Assembly: GCA_903885895.1 (NCBI GenBank)
Contig: CAISKC010000454.1
Coordinates: 1 to 14,616, forward strand
DNA: 14,616 nt
Direction of reading: 5' to 3'
From: an uncultured Legionella sp.
Lineage (GTDB): Bacteria; Pseudomonadota; Gammaproteobacteria; Legionellales; Legionellaceae
Part shown: positions 1-7,780 of the stretch, piece after piece
Layout of the letters: each line of letters starts with the position of its first letter
Position numbering within the stretch: position 1 is the stretch's first letter
Notes under the pieces: generated by a model
Told to the model about the DNA's origin: nothing
The model's input: the letters and a program-made list of their open reading frames with translations, nothing else
Databases searched by the model: none
Translations under genes and position numbers: made by a program

Positions 1-23
1 CGTATAAATGTGATGTTATCTTG

Positions 24-98
24 TGGCTGGGGTGCTAGGATTCGAACCTAGGAATGCAGGGATCAAAACCCTGTGCCTTACCACTTGGCGACACCCCA
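24..98 (-). tRNA. tRNA-Gln, anticodon TTG
   Basis: Read on the minus strand, the sequence folds into a full cloverleaf. The acceptor arm is TGGGGTG paired with CACCCCA, followed by discriminator G and an encoded CCA. The D-arm has stem GCC/GGC and a GG-containing loop. The anticodon stem CAGGG/CCCTG closes the loop TTTTGAT, so positions 34-36 read TTG, which decodes CAA and probably CAG by wobble. There is a five-base variable loop, and the T-arm CTAGG/CCTAG carries the TTCGAAT loop. All stems are fully paired, so it should be functional. It is transcribed from a promoter about 40 bases upstream, and no other tRNA is visible beside it. Confidence 0.97.
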
Positions 99-134
99 AT
101 ACAGCTTGTGGCTCATCATTGCGACATGGGAGGT

Positions 135-163
135 ATTTTGCAGAGATTTAGATTACTTGTCAA
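135..163 (-). promoter_or_regulatory. sigma70-type promoter of tRNA-Gln
   Basis: On the minus strand a perfect -35 box TTGACA (163-158) is followed by a 17-base spacer and a -10 box CAAAAT (140-135, four of six matches to TATAAT). The predicted start lies near position 128, giving a short leader before the tRNA 5' end at 98. The strong -35 box and exact spacing suit a stable-RNA promoter. Confidence 0.65.
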
Positions 164-200
164 CTTAATTTAGGACTTAGGTAATAATTGAGCTCGAGTT

Positions 201-220
201 TTCGTTATTTTTCGTTATTT
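201..220. repeat. Perfect tandem duplication of a 10-base unit
   Basis: The unit TTCGTTATTT occurs twice head to tail, and the second copy runs into the stop codon of the 176-residue gene (TAA at 221-219 on the minus strand). It is probably a replication-slippage product. No hairpin or T-run that would make it a terminator is visible here. Confidence 0.6.
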
Positions 221-749
221 AACTGGGTTTCTGGTCGTGTTTTATGAATTCACTGATCCCTTTTTCTACAAGTTTACGTTGAGGGTTAAATTTTTCACTT
301 TTTATAAGGTCGGGTAGTAATTTTCCAGCAAAAAAACGCCATGTTTGATCTTGATACGCCTCTTTTATGCGTCCATCTAAATCGACTTGACCTTGCTGAT
401 TGGTGAGTTGCGTCGCATCAATTTTTTCTTCTTTTAAATGATGGGTAAATATCGTGGCACGTAAATACAGGTCGGCACCTTCTCGAATTTGTCTATGCTT
501 ATCATCAAGAAAATAATGATTCGTTTCCTTATTTTCAAAAATAGCTTGATGGATGAGTTTTGCGAGAATAATATCTAGCTCATTAATATTTGTAGGTAAA
601 AATTCATAGGATGCATATAAAATAAAGTTATCTCTTGTGATGGGGGAATGTGAACAGCTTTCACATAGATGCGTACGGAGGGTAATAAGTGCTTCAATAT
701 CTGCGTGACGCAATCGACCTACGATTGCTTGCATGATTGAGTCTGTCAT
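219..749 (-). CDS. Hypothetical protein, 176 residues
   Basis: I do not recognise this family. The product is a soluble, mixed-charge protein with no signal peptide or membrane segment. The N-terminal third is helical in character and carries a CxxC pair near residues 29-32 (sequence CESC), which is not accompanied by a second pair that would make a convincing zinc site. The C-terminal third is rich in Lys, Gln and aromatic residues. ATG at 749 is used; the nearest purine-rich stretch (GGGAA) is about 12 bases upstream, so an internal ATG at codon 6 is also possible. It sits 48 bases downstream of the nuclease-like gene on the same strand, with no terminator seen between them, so it is probably the last gene of the dapA operon. 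No function can be assigned. Confidence 0.75.
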   Translation of the reverse strand: MTDSIMQAIVGRLRHADIEALITLRTHLCESCSHSPITRDNFILYASYEFLPTNINELDIILAKLIHQAIFENKETNHYFLDDKHRQIREGADLYLRATIFTHHLKEEKIDATQLTNQQGQVDLDGRIKEAYQDQTWRFFAGKLLPDLIKSEKFNPQRKLVEKGISEFIKHDQKPS

Positions 750-797
750 GGTCGCTAAGTTCCCAATAAATAGCTATATCTACCAGTATAGGACAGA

Positions 798-3320
798 TTA
801 ACAAACTCGACATAAACTATGAAAAGAACAGTTTTGACAAATACTGCTGCGCTTGGGTTTCGGTTCGCAATAGCCCTGCTGTATCTCGCTGGCTAAGAGC
901 GTTAATTGTGTTTCCCAGTGTTGTTGGTATGTAGACCATGCTTCCTCTGCTCGCAGGTTTTGCATGCCTAATTCATCGTTTGGTGTAGCGCTGAGGCCTT
1001 GTAATGTCATACGTCCAGCTTTGAGCTGGATAAAGACCAGAGTCGTGATTTGTTTATCTAACAAGGCATAGAGGAGTAATTGTGGTGCTTCTGGACGTTC
1101 TTCTCTCCACGGTTTGGTGGTGGGTAAACTGGTTTTATAGTCAATGACGGTTTTACTGGGTTGCAATAAATTTTGATCTAAACGATCCACTCGCACTTTT
1201 AAAGGTAACCCAGCTAAGGTGATCTCATAATTTTGCTCTAATGCCTCAATTTGAAAAGGTTCTCTCAGTTTTTCCCATTCCAGGCAAGCTTGGGCCAGTT
1301 GAGTAAGACGTTGATATTCGACTTCTTGACTTAATCCAGCTAAACCAGCAGGGCGCATTGCAATAAAAGACTGTAACGTACTATCAACGTTATCCTGAAC
1401 CATCTTTGCGAGTTGTTCTGAAGAAAGCTGCAATAACTGTGCTTGGCACTTTAATTTTCGCCACAGTGTTTCCATGATTTGATGTAAAATTTGCCCACGT
1501 TCTGATAGGTCAAGTCCGTCTGTGTAGGTGAGAGCGGGTTTTATTTTCAGGCGATGCGCAGCAAAAGCTTGAAATGGACATTTGGCTTGGCTGGCTAGCA
1601 ATGCCGTACCGCCGGAGAATCGCGATCCCATTCGAGGAGGATGACAATAGTTTTCTTGATACACTTCGGCACGAGGTAGCCAGTCAGACACATTGAGCGG
1701 TAACGCTACATAGACGGGATAATGTTGAATCATTGCACTAGCCAATTGCGGCTGATCAGCAACGGTTTGAGGGTAGCTATAAACAATGGTAGTAGAAGCG
1801 TACCCAAGGCGTTGTAGTACCCATTGTGCACGTTTGAATTCACGTTGTGCATCTGTATGGGGCATGATTAATTTTTTTTGCATAGAGATAGGCAAAAAAG
1901 GAGAGAATTTGGTTTTTTGCGGGAGACATTGATCAGTTAGTCCCATGACCCAAATACTATCAAATCGACATCCTGAGGCTTCCAATATGCCTAAAATGGT
2001 AACAGGGGTCGCAGGTTTTTGGATTTGAAATAGCACATTGGACGCTAAATCACGTAAACTTTGTATGGCATCTTCAGCTGACATGACTGTAGTCAGAACA
2101 TTTAAGCTCATAAAATCATCTAATAACAGATGGAAACGATTTAAACATTGGTACGTAGTTGAGTCAATTGCAGCGTCTCCGGGAAAACCTAACAAGCGCA
2201 GGCGTTCCTTAAAATGCGTGGTCCAAGCAAAAGGGCTATCATTTTTAGGATATGGTTTGATTTCTTGTAAACAAGCGTATAAACAGGGTGCGTGCGATTT
2301 GATTTGAGTCAAAAAGTCATGCCAAGCTAATTCTTGGGCCTTCATGATAAGGCTATCTTGTAGTATTTGGCTACGTGCTACAAATTCACTATGTCCACCC
2401 TTGAGAAAAGGGGCATGCAAGAGTACGCGAATTTGCTGGGCATTGCAGTGCTGTAAATCTAAAGCCAACCAATGGAGTGCAGTACGGATGATTGGGTAAT
2501 CTAACAGGCGTTTACCATAAGATATGTTATATAAGTCTTGGGGAAAATGTTGAGCAAAAACACTTTGGACCGTCTGAATCTGTTTTTGTAAATCCGGTAT
2601 GATGATTGCAACATGTTGATCACCCTGTGCTAAACGCTTGTGTGCCCACATGATAGCCTGTTGCAATTCATCCTGCTGATTTGTAGCAGGAAAACAATAG
2701 CCATCAATGGGTTTTTCCTGATAATCCTCAAATAATTGCGGGCAATTTTGCTCACGAAGTTTTTTCTGCAATGCTGTTTGTACGGGTGTGAACTCATCAA
2801 AACAGGCCCAAATCATTGGCCTGGATTGAATAGGGTGCTTGGTATTGATGAGATATTGAGGAATGAGTTCGATAGTTGTAGCTTGATGTGTATCTAAAAA
2901 TTGTTGAAAAGCTTGAAACCATTTTTGAAAACGTCGAGTATGTGTTGTTTGTTGCAAAGCGGGATCAACCGGTGCAATTTGCCAAAAGATACAACGGCGC
3001 CAAGCCTCTTGAATCACTTCTAATAATCCTGCAGAAACCATTTCCTCCTGATGTTGCTGCAAAATCATCAGCCATAGGTAACGTTGTTGATGAGGAGAGA
3101 GTAAGATCGGATGAGCAGTTTGAGCAAATCGGTGTGTTAATTGATTAAAAAGGTACAGTAACCAAGTTTCGTAAGAAAAGCACAATGGTTTGGGCAACGG
3201 GCCATTCTGGGTTTCGCGATAAAGGCGATCATAGGTTTGCAGTAAATGAACAGCTAGACGGTTATTCGGTGTGATGACCAAAGCGCCGTCATGCAAGCAT
3301 TGAAATAATTCGCTATTCAC
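798..3320 (-). CDS. AddB/RecB-like PD-(D/E)XK nuclease with Fe-S cluster (probable DNA repair protein)
   Basis: The 840-residue product resembles the gammaproteobacterial 'probable DNA repair protein' group related to AddB. Seen in the sequence: residues 15-26 (VITPNNRLAVHL) occupy the place of a helicase Walker A motif but lack the GKS/T residues, so the helicase half is probably inactive in ATP binding. Residues 568-590 hold the characteristic GG-ALLxxQAxCPFxAFAxHRL region with Cys581. A nuclease core follows: His613, Asp712/Asp715 (VDRLD), Asp727-Tyr-Lys729 (IDYK), Gln747 and Tyr751. The C-terminus has C828-x2-C831-x5-C837. Cys581 plus this triad is the exact spacing of the AddB-type [4Fe-4S] staple. 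The start is GTG, overlapping the upstream small lipoprotein gene by 8 bases, which suggests translational coupling. Such proteins are expected to act in double-strand-break processing with a UvrD/RecB-type helicase; none is encoded here. An ordinary AddB is unlikely because that protein is much longer. Confidence 0.85.
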   Translation of the reverse strand: MNSELFQCLHDGALVITPNNRLAVHLLQTYDRLYRETQNGPLPKPLCFSYETWLLYLFNQLTHRFAQTAHPILLSPHQQRYLWLMILQQHQEEMVSAGLLEVIQEAWRRCIFWQIAPVDPALQQTTHTRRFQKWFQAFQQFLDTHQATTIELIPQYLINTKHPIQSRPMIWACFDEFTPVQTALQKKLREQNCPQLFEDYQEKPIDGYCFPATNQQDELQQAIMWAHKRLAQGDQHVAIIIPDLQKQIQTVQSVFAQHFPQDLYNISYGKRLLDYPIIRTALHWLALDLQHCNAQQIRVLLHAPFLKGGHSEFVARSQILQDSLIMKAQELAWHDFLTQIKSHAPCLYACLQEIKPYPKNDSPFAWTTHFKERLRLLGFPGDAAIDSTTYQCLNRFHLLLDDFMSLNVLTTVMSAEDAIQSLRDLASNVLFQIQKPATPVTILGILEASGCRFDSIWVMGLTDQCLPQKTKFSPFLPISMQKKLIMPHTDAQREFKRAQWVLQRLGYASTTIVYSYPQTVADQPQLASAMIQHYPVYVALPLNVSDWLPRAEVYQENYCHPPRMGSRFSGGTALLASQAKCPFQAFAAHRLKIKPALTYTDGLDLSERGQILHQIMETLWRKLKCQAQLLQLSSEQLAKMVQDNVDSTLQSFIAMRPAGLAGLSQEVEYQRLTQLAQACLEWEKLREPFQIEALEQNYEITLAGLPLKVRVDRLDQNLLQPSKTVIDYKTSLPTTKPWREERPEAPQLLLYALLDKQITTLVFIQLKAGRMTLQGLSATPNDELGMQNLRAEEAWSTYQQHWETQLTLLASEIQQGYCEPKPKRSSICQNCSFHSLCRVC

Positions 3321-3558
3321 TTGTCCGTATAACCGGCGGTTTAATACTGATGCCAGTTACCTGTGTTGTTTGATTTGAGAGCTGATAAAAATCACTGATG
3401 TTGGCGTCACTCAGTGGTTTTGAAATGAGCAGGCCTTGGCTGTTACGACTGTGGAGATACTCAGTCTTATTATTGCTCGCAAATTCTCCTGTACTAGACA
3501 TCAGTGAACATCCAATTAATCCTTGGGCCAAAATAAATATTGTGATAATTTTCTTCAA
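3313..3558 (-). CDS. Small lipoprotein resembling only the N-terminal region of BamC (NlpB)
   Basis: I choose the TTG at 3558, preceded by AGAGG with a 6-base gap, giving 81 residues. From there the product begins with a textbook lipoprotein signal: KK, a hydrophobic stretch, then lipobox LIGC with Cys17 and Ser at +2, which favours the outer membrane. An upstream ATG (3618) would place 20 charged residues before the signal and is less likely. The mature part is polar and unstructured-looking, with a YL near the start, a middle 'KPLSDANISDFYQL' segment and an ending ISIKPP. This pattern matches the natively unfolded N-terminal segment of BamC (YLE..., a 'DYAIP'-like stretch, then DIRPP), the part that binds BamD. 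The two folded BamC domains are absent: the reading frame ends nine residues after SIKPP/VIRTSE begins and the nuclease gene starts in the overlap. Position directly after dapA is the normal bamC position in gammaproteobacteria. The BamC link is inference by eye. Confidence 0.7.
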   Translation of the reverse strand: MKKIITIFILAQGLIGCSLMSSTGEFASNNKTEYLHSRNSQGLLISKPLSDANISDFYQLSNQTTQVTGISIKPPVIRTSE

Positions 3559-3617
3559 AATAAACCTCTTTTTTTTGAGGACTAGGATAAGGGTTGATTG
3601 ACTTCTATCAGCTCTCA
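3376..3617 (-). other. Long-range inverted repeat, possible RNA stem around the bamC-like start
   Basis: The plus-strand arms 3376-3394 and 3599-3617 are inverted copies of a 19-base sequence, matching at 17 positions. In the minus-strand transcript both mismatches become G-U wobbles, so the RNA can form 19 continuous pairs. The stem would close a loop of about 204 bases that contains the TTG start and most of the small lipoprotein gene. One arm is coding (residues around DFYQLS), the other lies in the leader between dapA and this gene. A role is not known; chance or a duplicated segment remains possible. Confidence 0.5.
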
Positions 3618-3658
3618 TCTGCCCTTTGGGTACCTTCTTCCGTTGGGGCGATGGAACG

Positions 3659-4543
3659 CTATATTCCCATATTTATCAAGCCTAGATTTTTCAACGTAGC
3701 TTCTAGAGTAGGGCGATATTGTTCAGCCAAACGCGTCATCGGTAAACGAATTTCATCGTTGATCAATCCTATTTTATGCGCAGCCCATTTTACTGGGATA
3801 GGGTTAGCTTCTACAAATAATTGTTGATTCAAGGGTTCCAGCTGCTCATTGATCTGTAAACACAGTTCTTTGTCACCATGTAACGCCGCAGCACAGAGTT
3901 TTGCCATATGTGAGGGCGCAACATTAGCTGTCACAGAAATAACGCCTTTGGCACCCGCCAACATCCATTCTGCTGCAGTCCCATCGTCACCGCTATAGAT
4001 ATCGATCGGATTAGGTTGGATAGTCAGTAAGTCTCGCAGGCGTTCGATTTTTCCGGTAGCTTCTTTGATGCCAATGATATTAGAAATATTGCTGAGTCTC
4101 GCTACAGTACTAGGGAGCATATCGCAACCTGTTCTGGTTGGCACGTTATATAAAATAATTGGGATGGGCACTGCTTCTGCAATATATCGATAATGTTGGT
4201 ACAAGCCTTCCTGCGTTGGCCTAATATAGGCAGGAGTCATGATGAGCGCAGCATGGGCGCCATATTCCATAGCTAGTTTAGTTAAATGAATGGCTTCTTT
4301 TGTGGCATTGCAAGCAGTTCCAGCGATAACAGGGATGCGTTCTTTGACTTGATCGATAATGGTTTTAATAATTAAGATTTTTTCTTGGAGATCGAGTGTT
4401 CCGGATTCGCCGGTGGTGCCGGCGGCAACAATGGCGCTAGTACCATGCTGTATATGATACTCAACCAATTCGCGTAAACAATCCACATCAACTTTGTCAT
4501 CAAGCCAAGGGGTGATTAATGCGACAATACTACCGTTAAACAT
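3659..4543 (-). CDS. dapA: 4-hydroxy-tetrahydrodipicolinate synthase
   Basis: DapA condenses pyruvate with aspartate semialdehyde, the first committed step towards diaminopimelate (peptidoglycan) and lysine, in the cytoplasm. The 294-residue product has the usual length of about 292. All family landmarks are visible: the GTTGES motif at residues 42-47 with Thr43/Thr44 of the proton relay, Tyr106 in the PAYIRPTQEG segment, catalytic Tyr132 in ILYNVPTRTG with Arg137, and the Schiff-base Lys160 in IIGIKEATG. The start is ATG at 4543 with AGGA just upstream, although the gap is short. The gene has a likely promoter of its own in the 68-base spacer after mutT. It is followed by the BamC-like lipoprotein gene, the typical gammaproteobacterial neighbour. 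Nothing suggests loss of function. Confidence 0.97.
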   Translation of the reverse strand: MFNGSIVALITPWLDDKVDVDCLRELVEYHIQHGTSAIVAAGTTGESGTLDLQEKILIIKTIIDQVKERIPVIAGTACNATKEAIHLTKLAMEYGAHAALIMTPAYIRPTQEGLYQHYRYIAEAVPIPIILYNVPTRTGCDMLPSTVARLSNISNIIGIKEATGKIERLRDLLTIQPNPIDIYSGDDGTAAEWMLAGAKGVISVTANVAPSHMAKLCAAALHGDKELCLQINEQLEPLNQQLFVEANPIPVKWAAHKIGLINDEIRLPMTRLAEQYRPTLEATLKNLGLINMGI

Positions 4544-4573
4544 GATTGATCCTAATCAAATAACATCCGGGTA

Positions 4574-4602
4574 ATCATACTGATGATCTAGACAATGCAC
4601 AA
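4574..4602 (-). promoter_or_regulatory. Probable dapA promoter
   Basis: On the minus strand TTGTGC (4602-4597) is separated by 17 bases from TATGAT (4579-4574), a five-of-six match to the -10 consensus. The -35 box is weak, three of six. Transcription would begin near 4567 and leave a leader of about 24 bases before the dapA ATG. It lies fully in the mutT-dapA spacer, where no terminator is seen, so dapA may also receive readthrough from secA-mutT. Confidence 0.42.
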
Positions 4603-4611
4603 GATTGACGG

Positions 4612-5007
4612 TTATAAAAATTCTCTATTGCGCTTTATCCAAGCCAAAATAGGTGAATTGGTAGGCGGGAATTCATACTGATCTAAAGTTTGCGGAGCAG
4701 CCCAAATTAAATCGGATTGCGATTCAACTTTAATCGCTTGTCCTAGATATTCATGCACCAAAAAAACATGTAATGATAAGAGATCATAGGTGCGTTGGGT
4801 ATTGATTTGAGTAATGAAATCATAGCGTAGGACATCTAAATTGACTTCTTCTTTGACTTCACGGATGAGAGCTGCAGCAGGGGTTTCATGCAGCTCCAAT
4901 TTGCCACCCGGAAATTCCCAGAGACCGCCCGATGGGAGATGAGCGGCTCGTTGGGTAATTAAGATACTACCTTGCTGATTGTAAATAATGGCAACCGCTA
5001 CATTCAC
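4612..5007 (-). CDS. mutT: MutT-type Nudix hydrolase (8-oxo-dGTP diphosphatase)
   Basis: MutT removes oxidised dGTP from the nucleotide pool. I choose the GTG at 5007, whose GTGA overlaps the secA stop by four bases and yields 131 residues starting MNVAVAIIY, close to the 129 of E. coli MutT. The longer frame reaches a TTG at 5052 but would add 15 unsupported residues. The Nudix box runs from Gly35 to Leu57 (131-residue numbering): Gly35, Glu41, Arg49-Glu50 and Glu53-Glu54 are all in place, so the metal-binding glutamates are intact. The usual glycine near the end of the box is Asn56. The preceding WEFPGGK segment is typical of MutT rather than of other Nudix enzymes. secA-mutT is a conserved gene pair in gammaproteobacteria, and the overlap implies coupled translation. 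Confidence 0.92.
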   Translation of the reverse strand: MNVAVAIIYNQQGSILITQRAAHLPSGGLWEFPGGKLELHETPAAALIREVKEEVNLDVLRYDFITQINTQRTYDLLSLHVFLVHEYLGQAIKVESQSDLIWAAPQTLDQYEFPPTNSPILAWIKRNREFL

Positions 5008-7709
5008 ACTAAGCGCCCATGACAATTTTTGTATTTTTTTCCGGATTGACAATCACAAGGATCATTACGACCAACTTTTTTGCTGTCATGCCGAAACGTG
5101 ATCTGAGCGGGGGCTTGCTGATTTTCTTGCTCATCTTGTGTCGTCGGATCGTCATGGATCAATTCCAATTTAACAGCCGCATCGGCACGTCGTTGCGCTT
5201 CAACTTGTTCCAAATCTGCTTCAGAACTGATTTCTACCGAAGCGATCAATTTCACTATTTCGTGTTTTAACGAATCTAACATCGTGGTAAATAGTTCAAA
5301 TGATTCACGTTTGTACTCTTGTTTCGGATCTTTTTGCGCGTAGCCACGAAGGTGAATACCTTGACGGAGATGATCCATCGCTGCCAAATGTTCGCGCCAT
5401 TGATTGTCCAAGCATTGTAAAATAATGGATTTTTCAAAGGAATGTAGCATATCGGGTCCGAGTAACTTTTCTTTCTCAGCAAAACAAGTGCGTAGTAACT
5501 CACCAACGCGGGTTTTGATTTGTTCTGTTTGAATGGTATGGTCGTCATCGCACCATTGTTGAATTGGCGCTACGATACGGAAGTCCTCTGCTAAAGCTGT
5601 GGTTAAGCCAGTGATATCCCACTGATCTTCCAGGCTTTGCGAGGGGACAAAATGGTCGAGCATTTTGTCAAGAACTTCCACGGCCATAGATTCTACTGCG
5701 ATATGCGGATCAGGCATAGACATAATGGTTGCGCGTTGAGAGTAAATCACTTTGCGTTGATCGTTGGCAACATTATCGTATCCAAGTAATTGTTTACGAA
5801 TATCAAAATGATGTCCTTCTAATTTTCGTTGTGCATTTTCTATCGCTTTGGTTACTAATTTGTGCTCGATAGGTTCGCCAGGTTCCATCCCCAAACGCCG
5901 CATCATATTTGCGACTCGTTCAGAAGCAAAGATACGCATCAAATTATCATCTAATGATAGATAAAAACGCGTACTGCCTGGATCGCCTTGTCGCCCTGAG
6001 CGACCACGTAATTGATTGTCAATACGGCGTGACTCATGGCGCTCAGAGCCAATGATGCGCAATCCACCAGAACGGATCACAGCATCGTGCCGTTCCTTCC
6101 ATTCCGCTTTAGTACTGGCAATTTCTGCTTCAGAGACATCTTCGGGTAATTTGGCCAGGTCAGATTTTAAACTACCGCCTAGAACGATATCTGTACCACG
6201 GCCAGCCATATTAGTAGCAATAGTCACACCACCAGGACGGCCTGCTTCTGCGATAATTTGAGCTTCTTTTTCATGAAATTTGGCATTGAGCACTTGGTGT
6301 TTGATCTTGGCTTTGGTGAGCATCTGGCTTAATAATTCAGAGGCTTCAATTGACGCAGTTCCTACTAAAACAGGTTGTTGTTTTTCGACGCAGGCACTCA
6401 CATCGTCAATAACAGCTTGATATTTATCGGCTTGAGTTAAATAGATTAAATCAGATTGATCTTCCCGAAGCATGGGACGATTGGTCGGGATAACGACAAC
6501 TTCGAGATTATAAATTTGTTGAAATTCATAAGCTTCTGTATCTGCGGTACCTGTCATGCCAGCTAGTTTTTGATACAAGCGAAAGAAATTCTGAAAGGTG
6601 ATGGATGCCAAGGTTTGATTTTCATTTTGAATCGAGACACCTTCTTTGGCTTCCATGGCTTGGTGCAAGCCATCTGACCAGCGGCGACCTGGCATGGTAC
6701 GGCCGGTATGCTCATCTACAATAATGACTTGGTCATTTTGCACAATGTATTCAATATCACGATGGTACATGGTATGCGCACGCAGTGCTGCGTTAACATG
6801 GTGCATCAGTAGAATATTAGAAGCGTGATATAAACTTTCTCCGTTTTTTAATAGATCATTTTCGTTCAACAACTCTTCGATGTATTGGTGGCCAGCTTCT
6901 GTTAAGTAAGCTTGTTTTTGTTTTTCATCTACCGTGTAATGACCTTGATCTTCTTCTTCTTTCTGGAGAACAAGTTTTGGGATCAATCCATTAATGCGTA
7001 TATAAAGTTGAGAGCTGTCTTCTGCTGCACCAGAAATAATGAGAGGGGTTCGGGCTTCGTCAATCAGAATCGAATCTACTTCATCGATGATAGCAAAATT
7101 TAAATTATGTTGAACTTTTTCCTCTAAACTGAATGCCATATTGTCGCGTAGGTAATCAAAACCAAATTCATTGTTAGTACCATACACAATATCACAGCGG
7201 TATGCTGTTTTTTTATCTGCGAAGGGCATGTCTGGGTAGATGACTCCGACCGTTAATCCCAAAAATTCAAATATGGGTTTTTTCCATTGGCTATCGCGTT
7301 TGGCCAAATAATCATTGACGGTCACAATGTGTACACTGTGGCCAGTTAAGGCATTTAAATAGGCTGGTAAAGTCGCTAGAAGTGTTTTACCTTCTCCTGT
7401 GCGCTGTTCGGCAATTTTACCTTCATGCAATACCATGCCACCCATAAGCTGCACATCAAAAGGTCGCATGCCTAAAGTACGTTGCGATACTTCTCGTACG
7501 ACTGCAAACGCTTCTGGTAACAAATCATCCAGCGTTTCCCCTTTATGGAGTCGTGCTTTGAATTCATTGGTTTTATCAGCCAGTGCAGTGTCAGACAATG
7601 ATTGCATTTCAGGTTCTAATGCATTGATTTGACTGACAACTTTTCCTAAGCGCTGCAATGTGCGATCGTTGCGGCTACCGAATATTTTCTTAATGAGAGT
7701 ATTGAGCAT
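5004..7709 (-). CDS. secA: Protein translocase ATPase subunit SecA
   Basis: SecA is the motor that pushes preproteins through SecYEG at the inner membrane. The product is 901 residues, the same as E. coli SecA, and key positions coincide: Walker A RTGEGKT with Lys108, Walker B IIDEVD with Asp209-Glu210, the TNMAGRGTDIVLGG helicase segment and the QLRGRSGRQGDPG arginine-finger region. The C-terminal zinc-binding SEC-C tail is present with Cys885, Cys887, Cys896 and His897, so binding of SecB or ribosomes by the tail is plausible. The ATG at 7709 gives the normal N-terminus (MLNTLIKKIFGSRNDR). There is no clear Shine-Dalgarno sequence: the bases just before the ATG form the 3' arm of a possible leader hairpin. 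No SecM-like gene precedes it; an 831-residue unknown gene does. Confidence 0.98.
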   Translation of the reverse strand: MLNTLIKKIFGSRNDRTLQRLGKVVSQINALEPEMQSLSDTALADKTNEFKARLHKGETLDDLLPEAFAVVREVSQRTLGMRPFDVQLMGGMVLHEGKIAEQRTGEGKTLLATLPAYLNALTGHSVHIVTVNDYLAKRDSQWKKPIFEFLGLTVGVIYPDMPFADKKTAYRCDIVYGTNNEFGFDYLRDNMAFSLEEKVQHNLNFAIIDEVDSILIDEARTPLIISGAAEDSSQLYIRINGLIPKLVLQKEEEDQGHYTVDEKQKQAYLTEAGHQYIEELLNENDLLKNGESLYHASNILLMHHVNAALRAHTMYHRDIEYIVQNDQVIIVDEHTGRTMPGRRWSDGLHQAMEAKEGVSIQNENQTLASITFQNFFRLYQKLAGMTGTADTEAYEFQQIYNLEVVVIPTNRPMLREDQSDLIYLTQADKYQAVIDDVSACVEKQQPVLVGTASIEASELLSQMLTKAKIKHQVLNAKFHEKEAQIIAEAGRPGGVTIATNMAGRGTDIVLGGSLKSDLAKLPEDVSEAEIASTKAEWKERHDAVIRSGGLRIIGSERHESRRIDNQLRGRSGRQGDPGSTRFYLSLDDNLMRIFASERVANMMRRLGMEPGEPIEHKLVTKAIENAQRKLEGHHFDIRKQLLGYDNVANDQRKVIYSQRATIMSMPDPHIAVESMAVEVLDKMLDHFVPSQSLEDQWDITGLTTALAEDFRIVAPIQQWCDDDHTIQTEQIKTRVGELLRTCFAEKEKLLGPDMLHSFEKSIILQCLDNQWREHLAAMDHLRQGIHLRGYAQKDPKQEYKRESFELFTTMLDSLKHEIVKLIASVEISSEADLEQVEAQRRADAAVKLELIHDDPTTQDEQENQQAPAQITFRHDSKKVGRNDPCDCQSGKKYKNCHGRLV

Positions 7710-7714
7710 AAGTC

Positions 7715-7780
7715 TTGATAGTCTATGGGTAAAAAAGACTAATGTACTAAAAAAAGTGGGAAAATACTATGGTCTATCAA
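7715..7780 (-). promoter_or_regulatory. Possible secA leader hairpin
   Basis: In the 86-base spacer before secA, the minus-strand transcript carries UUGAUAG (7780-7774) and CUAUCAA (7721-7715), seven perfect pairs extended inward by more, partly mismatched pairing (11 of 14 positions complementary overall). The loop is U-rich. The 3' arm ends five bases before the secA AUG, so it covers the place where a ribosome-binding site would be expected. The TTGATA in the 5' arm could alternatively be read as a -35 box, but no good -10 lies 16-18 bases on. Confidence 0.4.

Noticed and set aside
24..98. tRNA 3' end as an integration site
   Set aside because: No direct copy of the tRNA 3' end and no integrase gene were seen in the window.
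99..218. Intrinsic terminator after the 176-residue gene
   Set aside because: No GC-rich stem followed by a T-run on the minus strand; the CTCGAG/GAGCTC palindromes are too short.
2038..2307. Plus-strand open frame of 89 codons
   Set aside because: It lies wholly inside the nuclease-like gene on the other strand, whose motifs are clear; no ribosome-binding site or recognisable product.
3376..3617. Reading the 19-base inverted repeat as ends of a mobile element
   Set aside because: No flanking target duplication, and the interior is the BamC-like coding region in its expected position after dapA.
3594..3827. Plus-strand open frame of 77 codons beginning MIDFYQLSS, echoing the DFYQLS of the minus-strand lipoprotein
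   Set aside because: It runs antisense through dapA. The shared peptide is simply the result of the inverted repeat at 3376-3394/3599-3617.
5008..5052. Extension of mutT to a TTG at 5052
   Set aside because: It would add 15 residues that overlap the conserved SecA zinc-binding tail; the GTG in the GTGA overlap gives the normal family length.
5276..5548. Second minus-strand frame within secA
   Set aside because: SecA is intact in its own frame through this region; no support for an overlapping gene.
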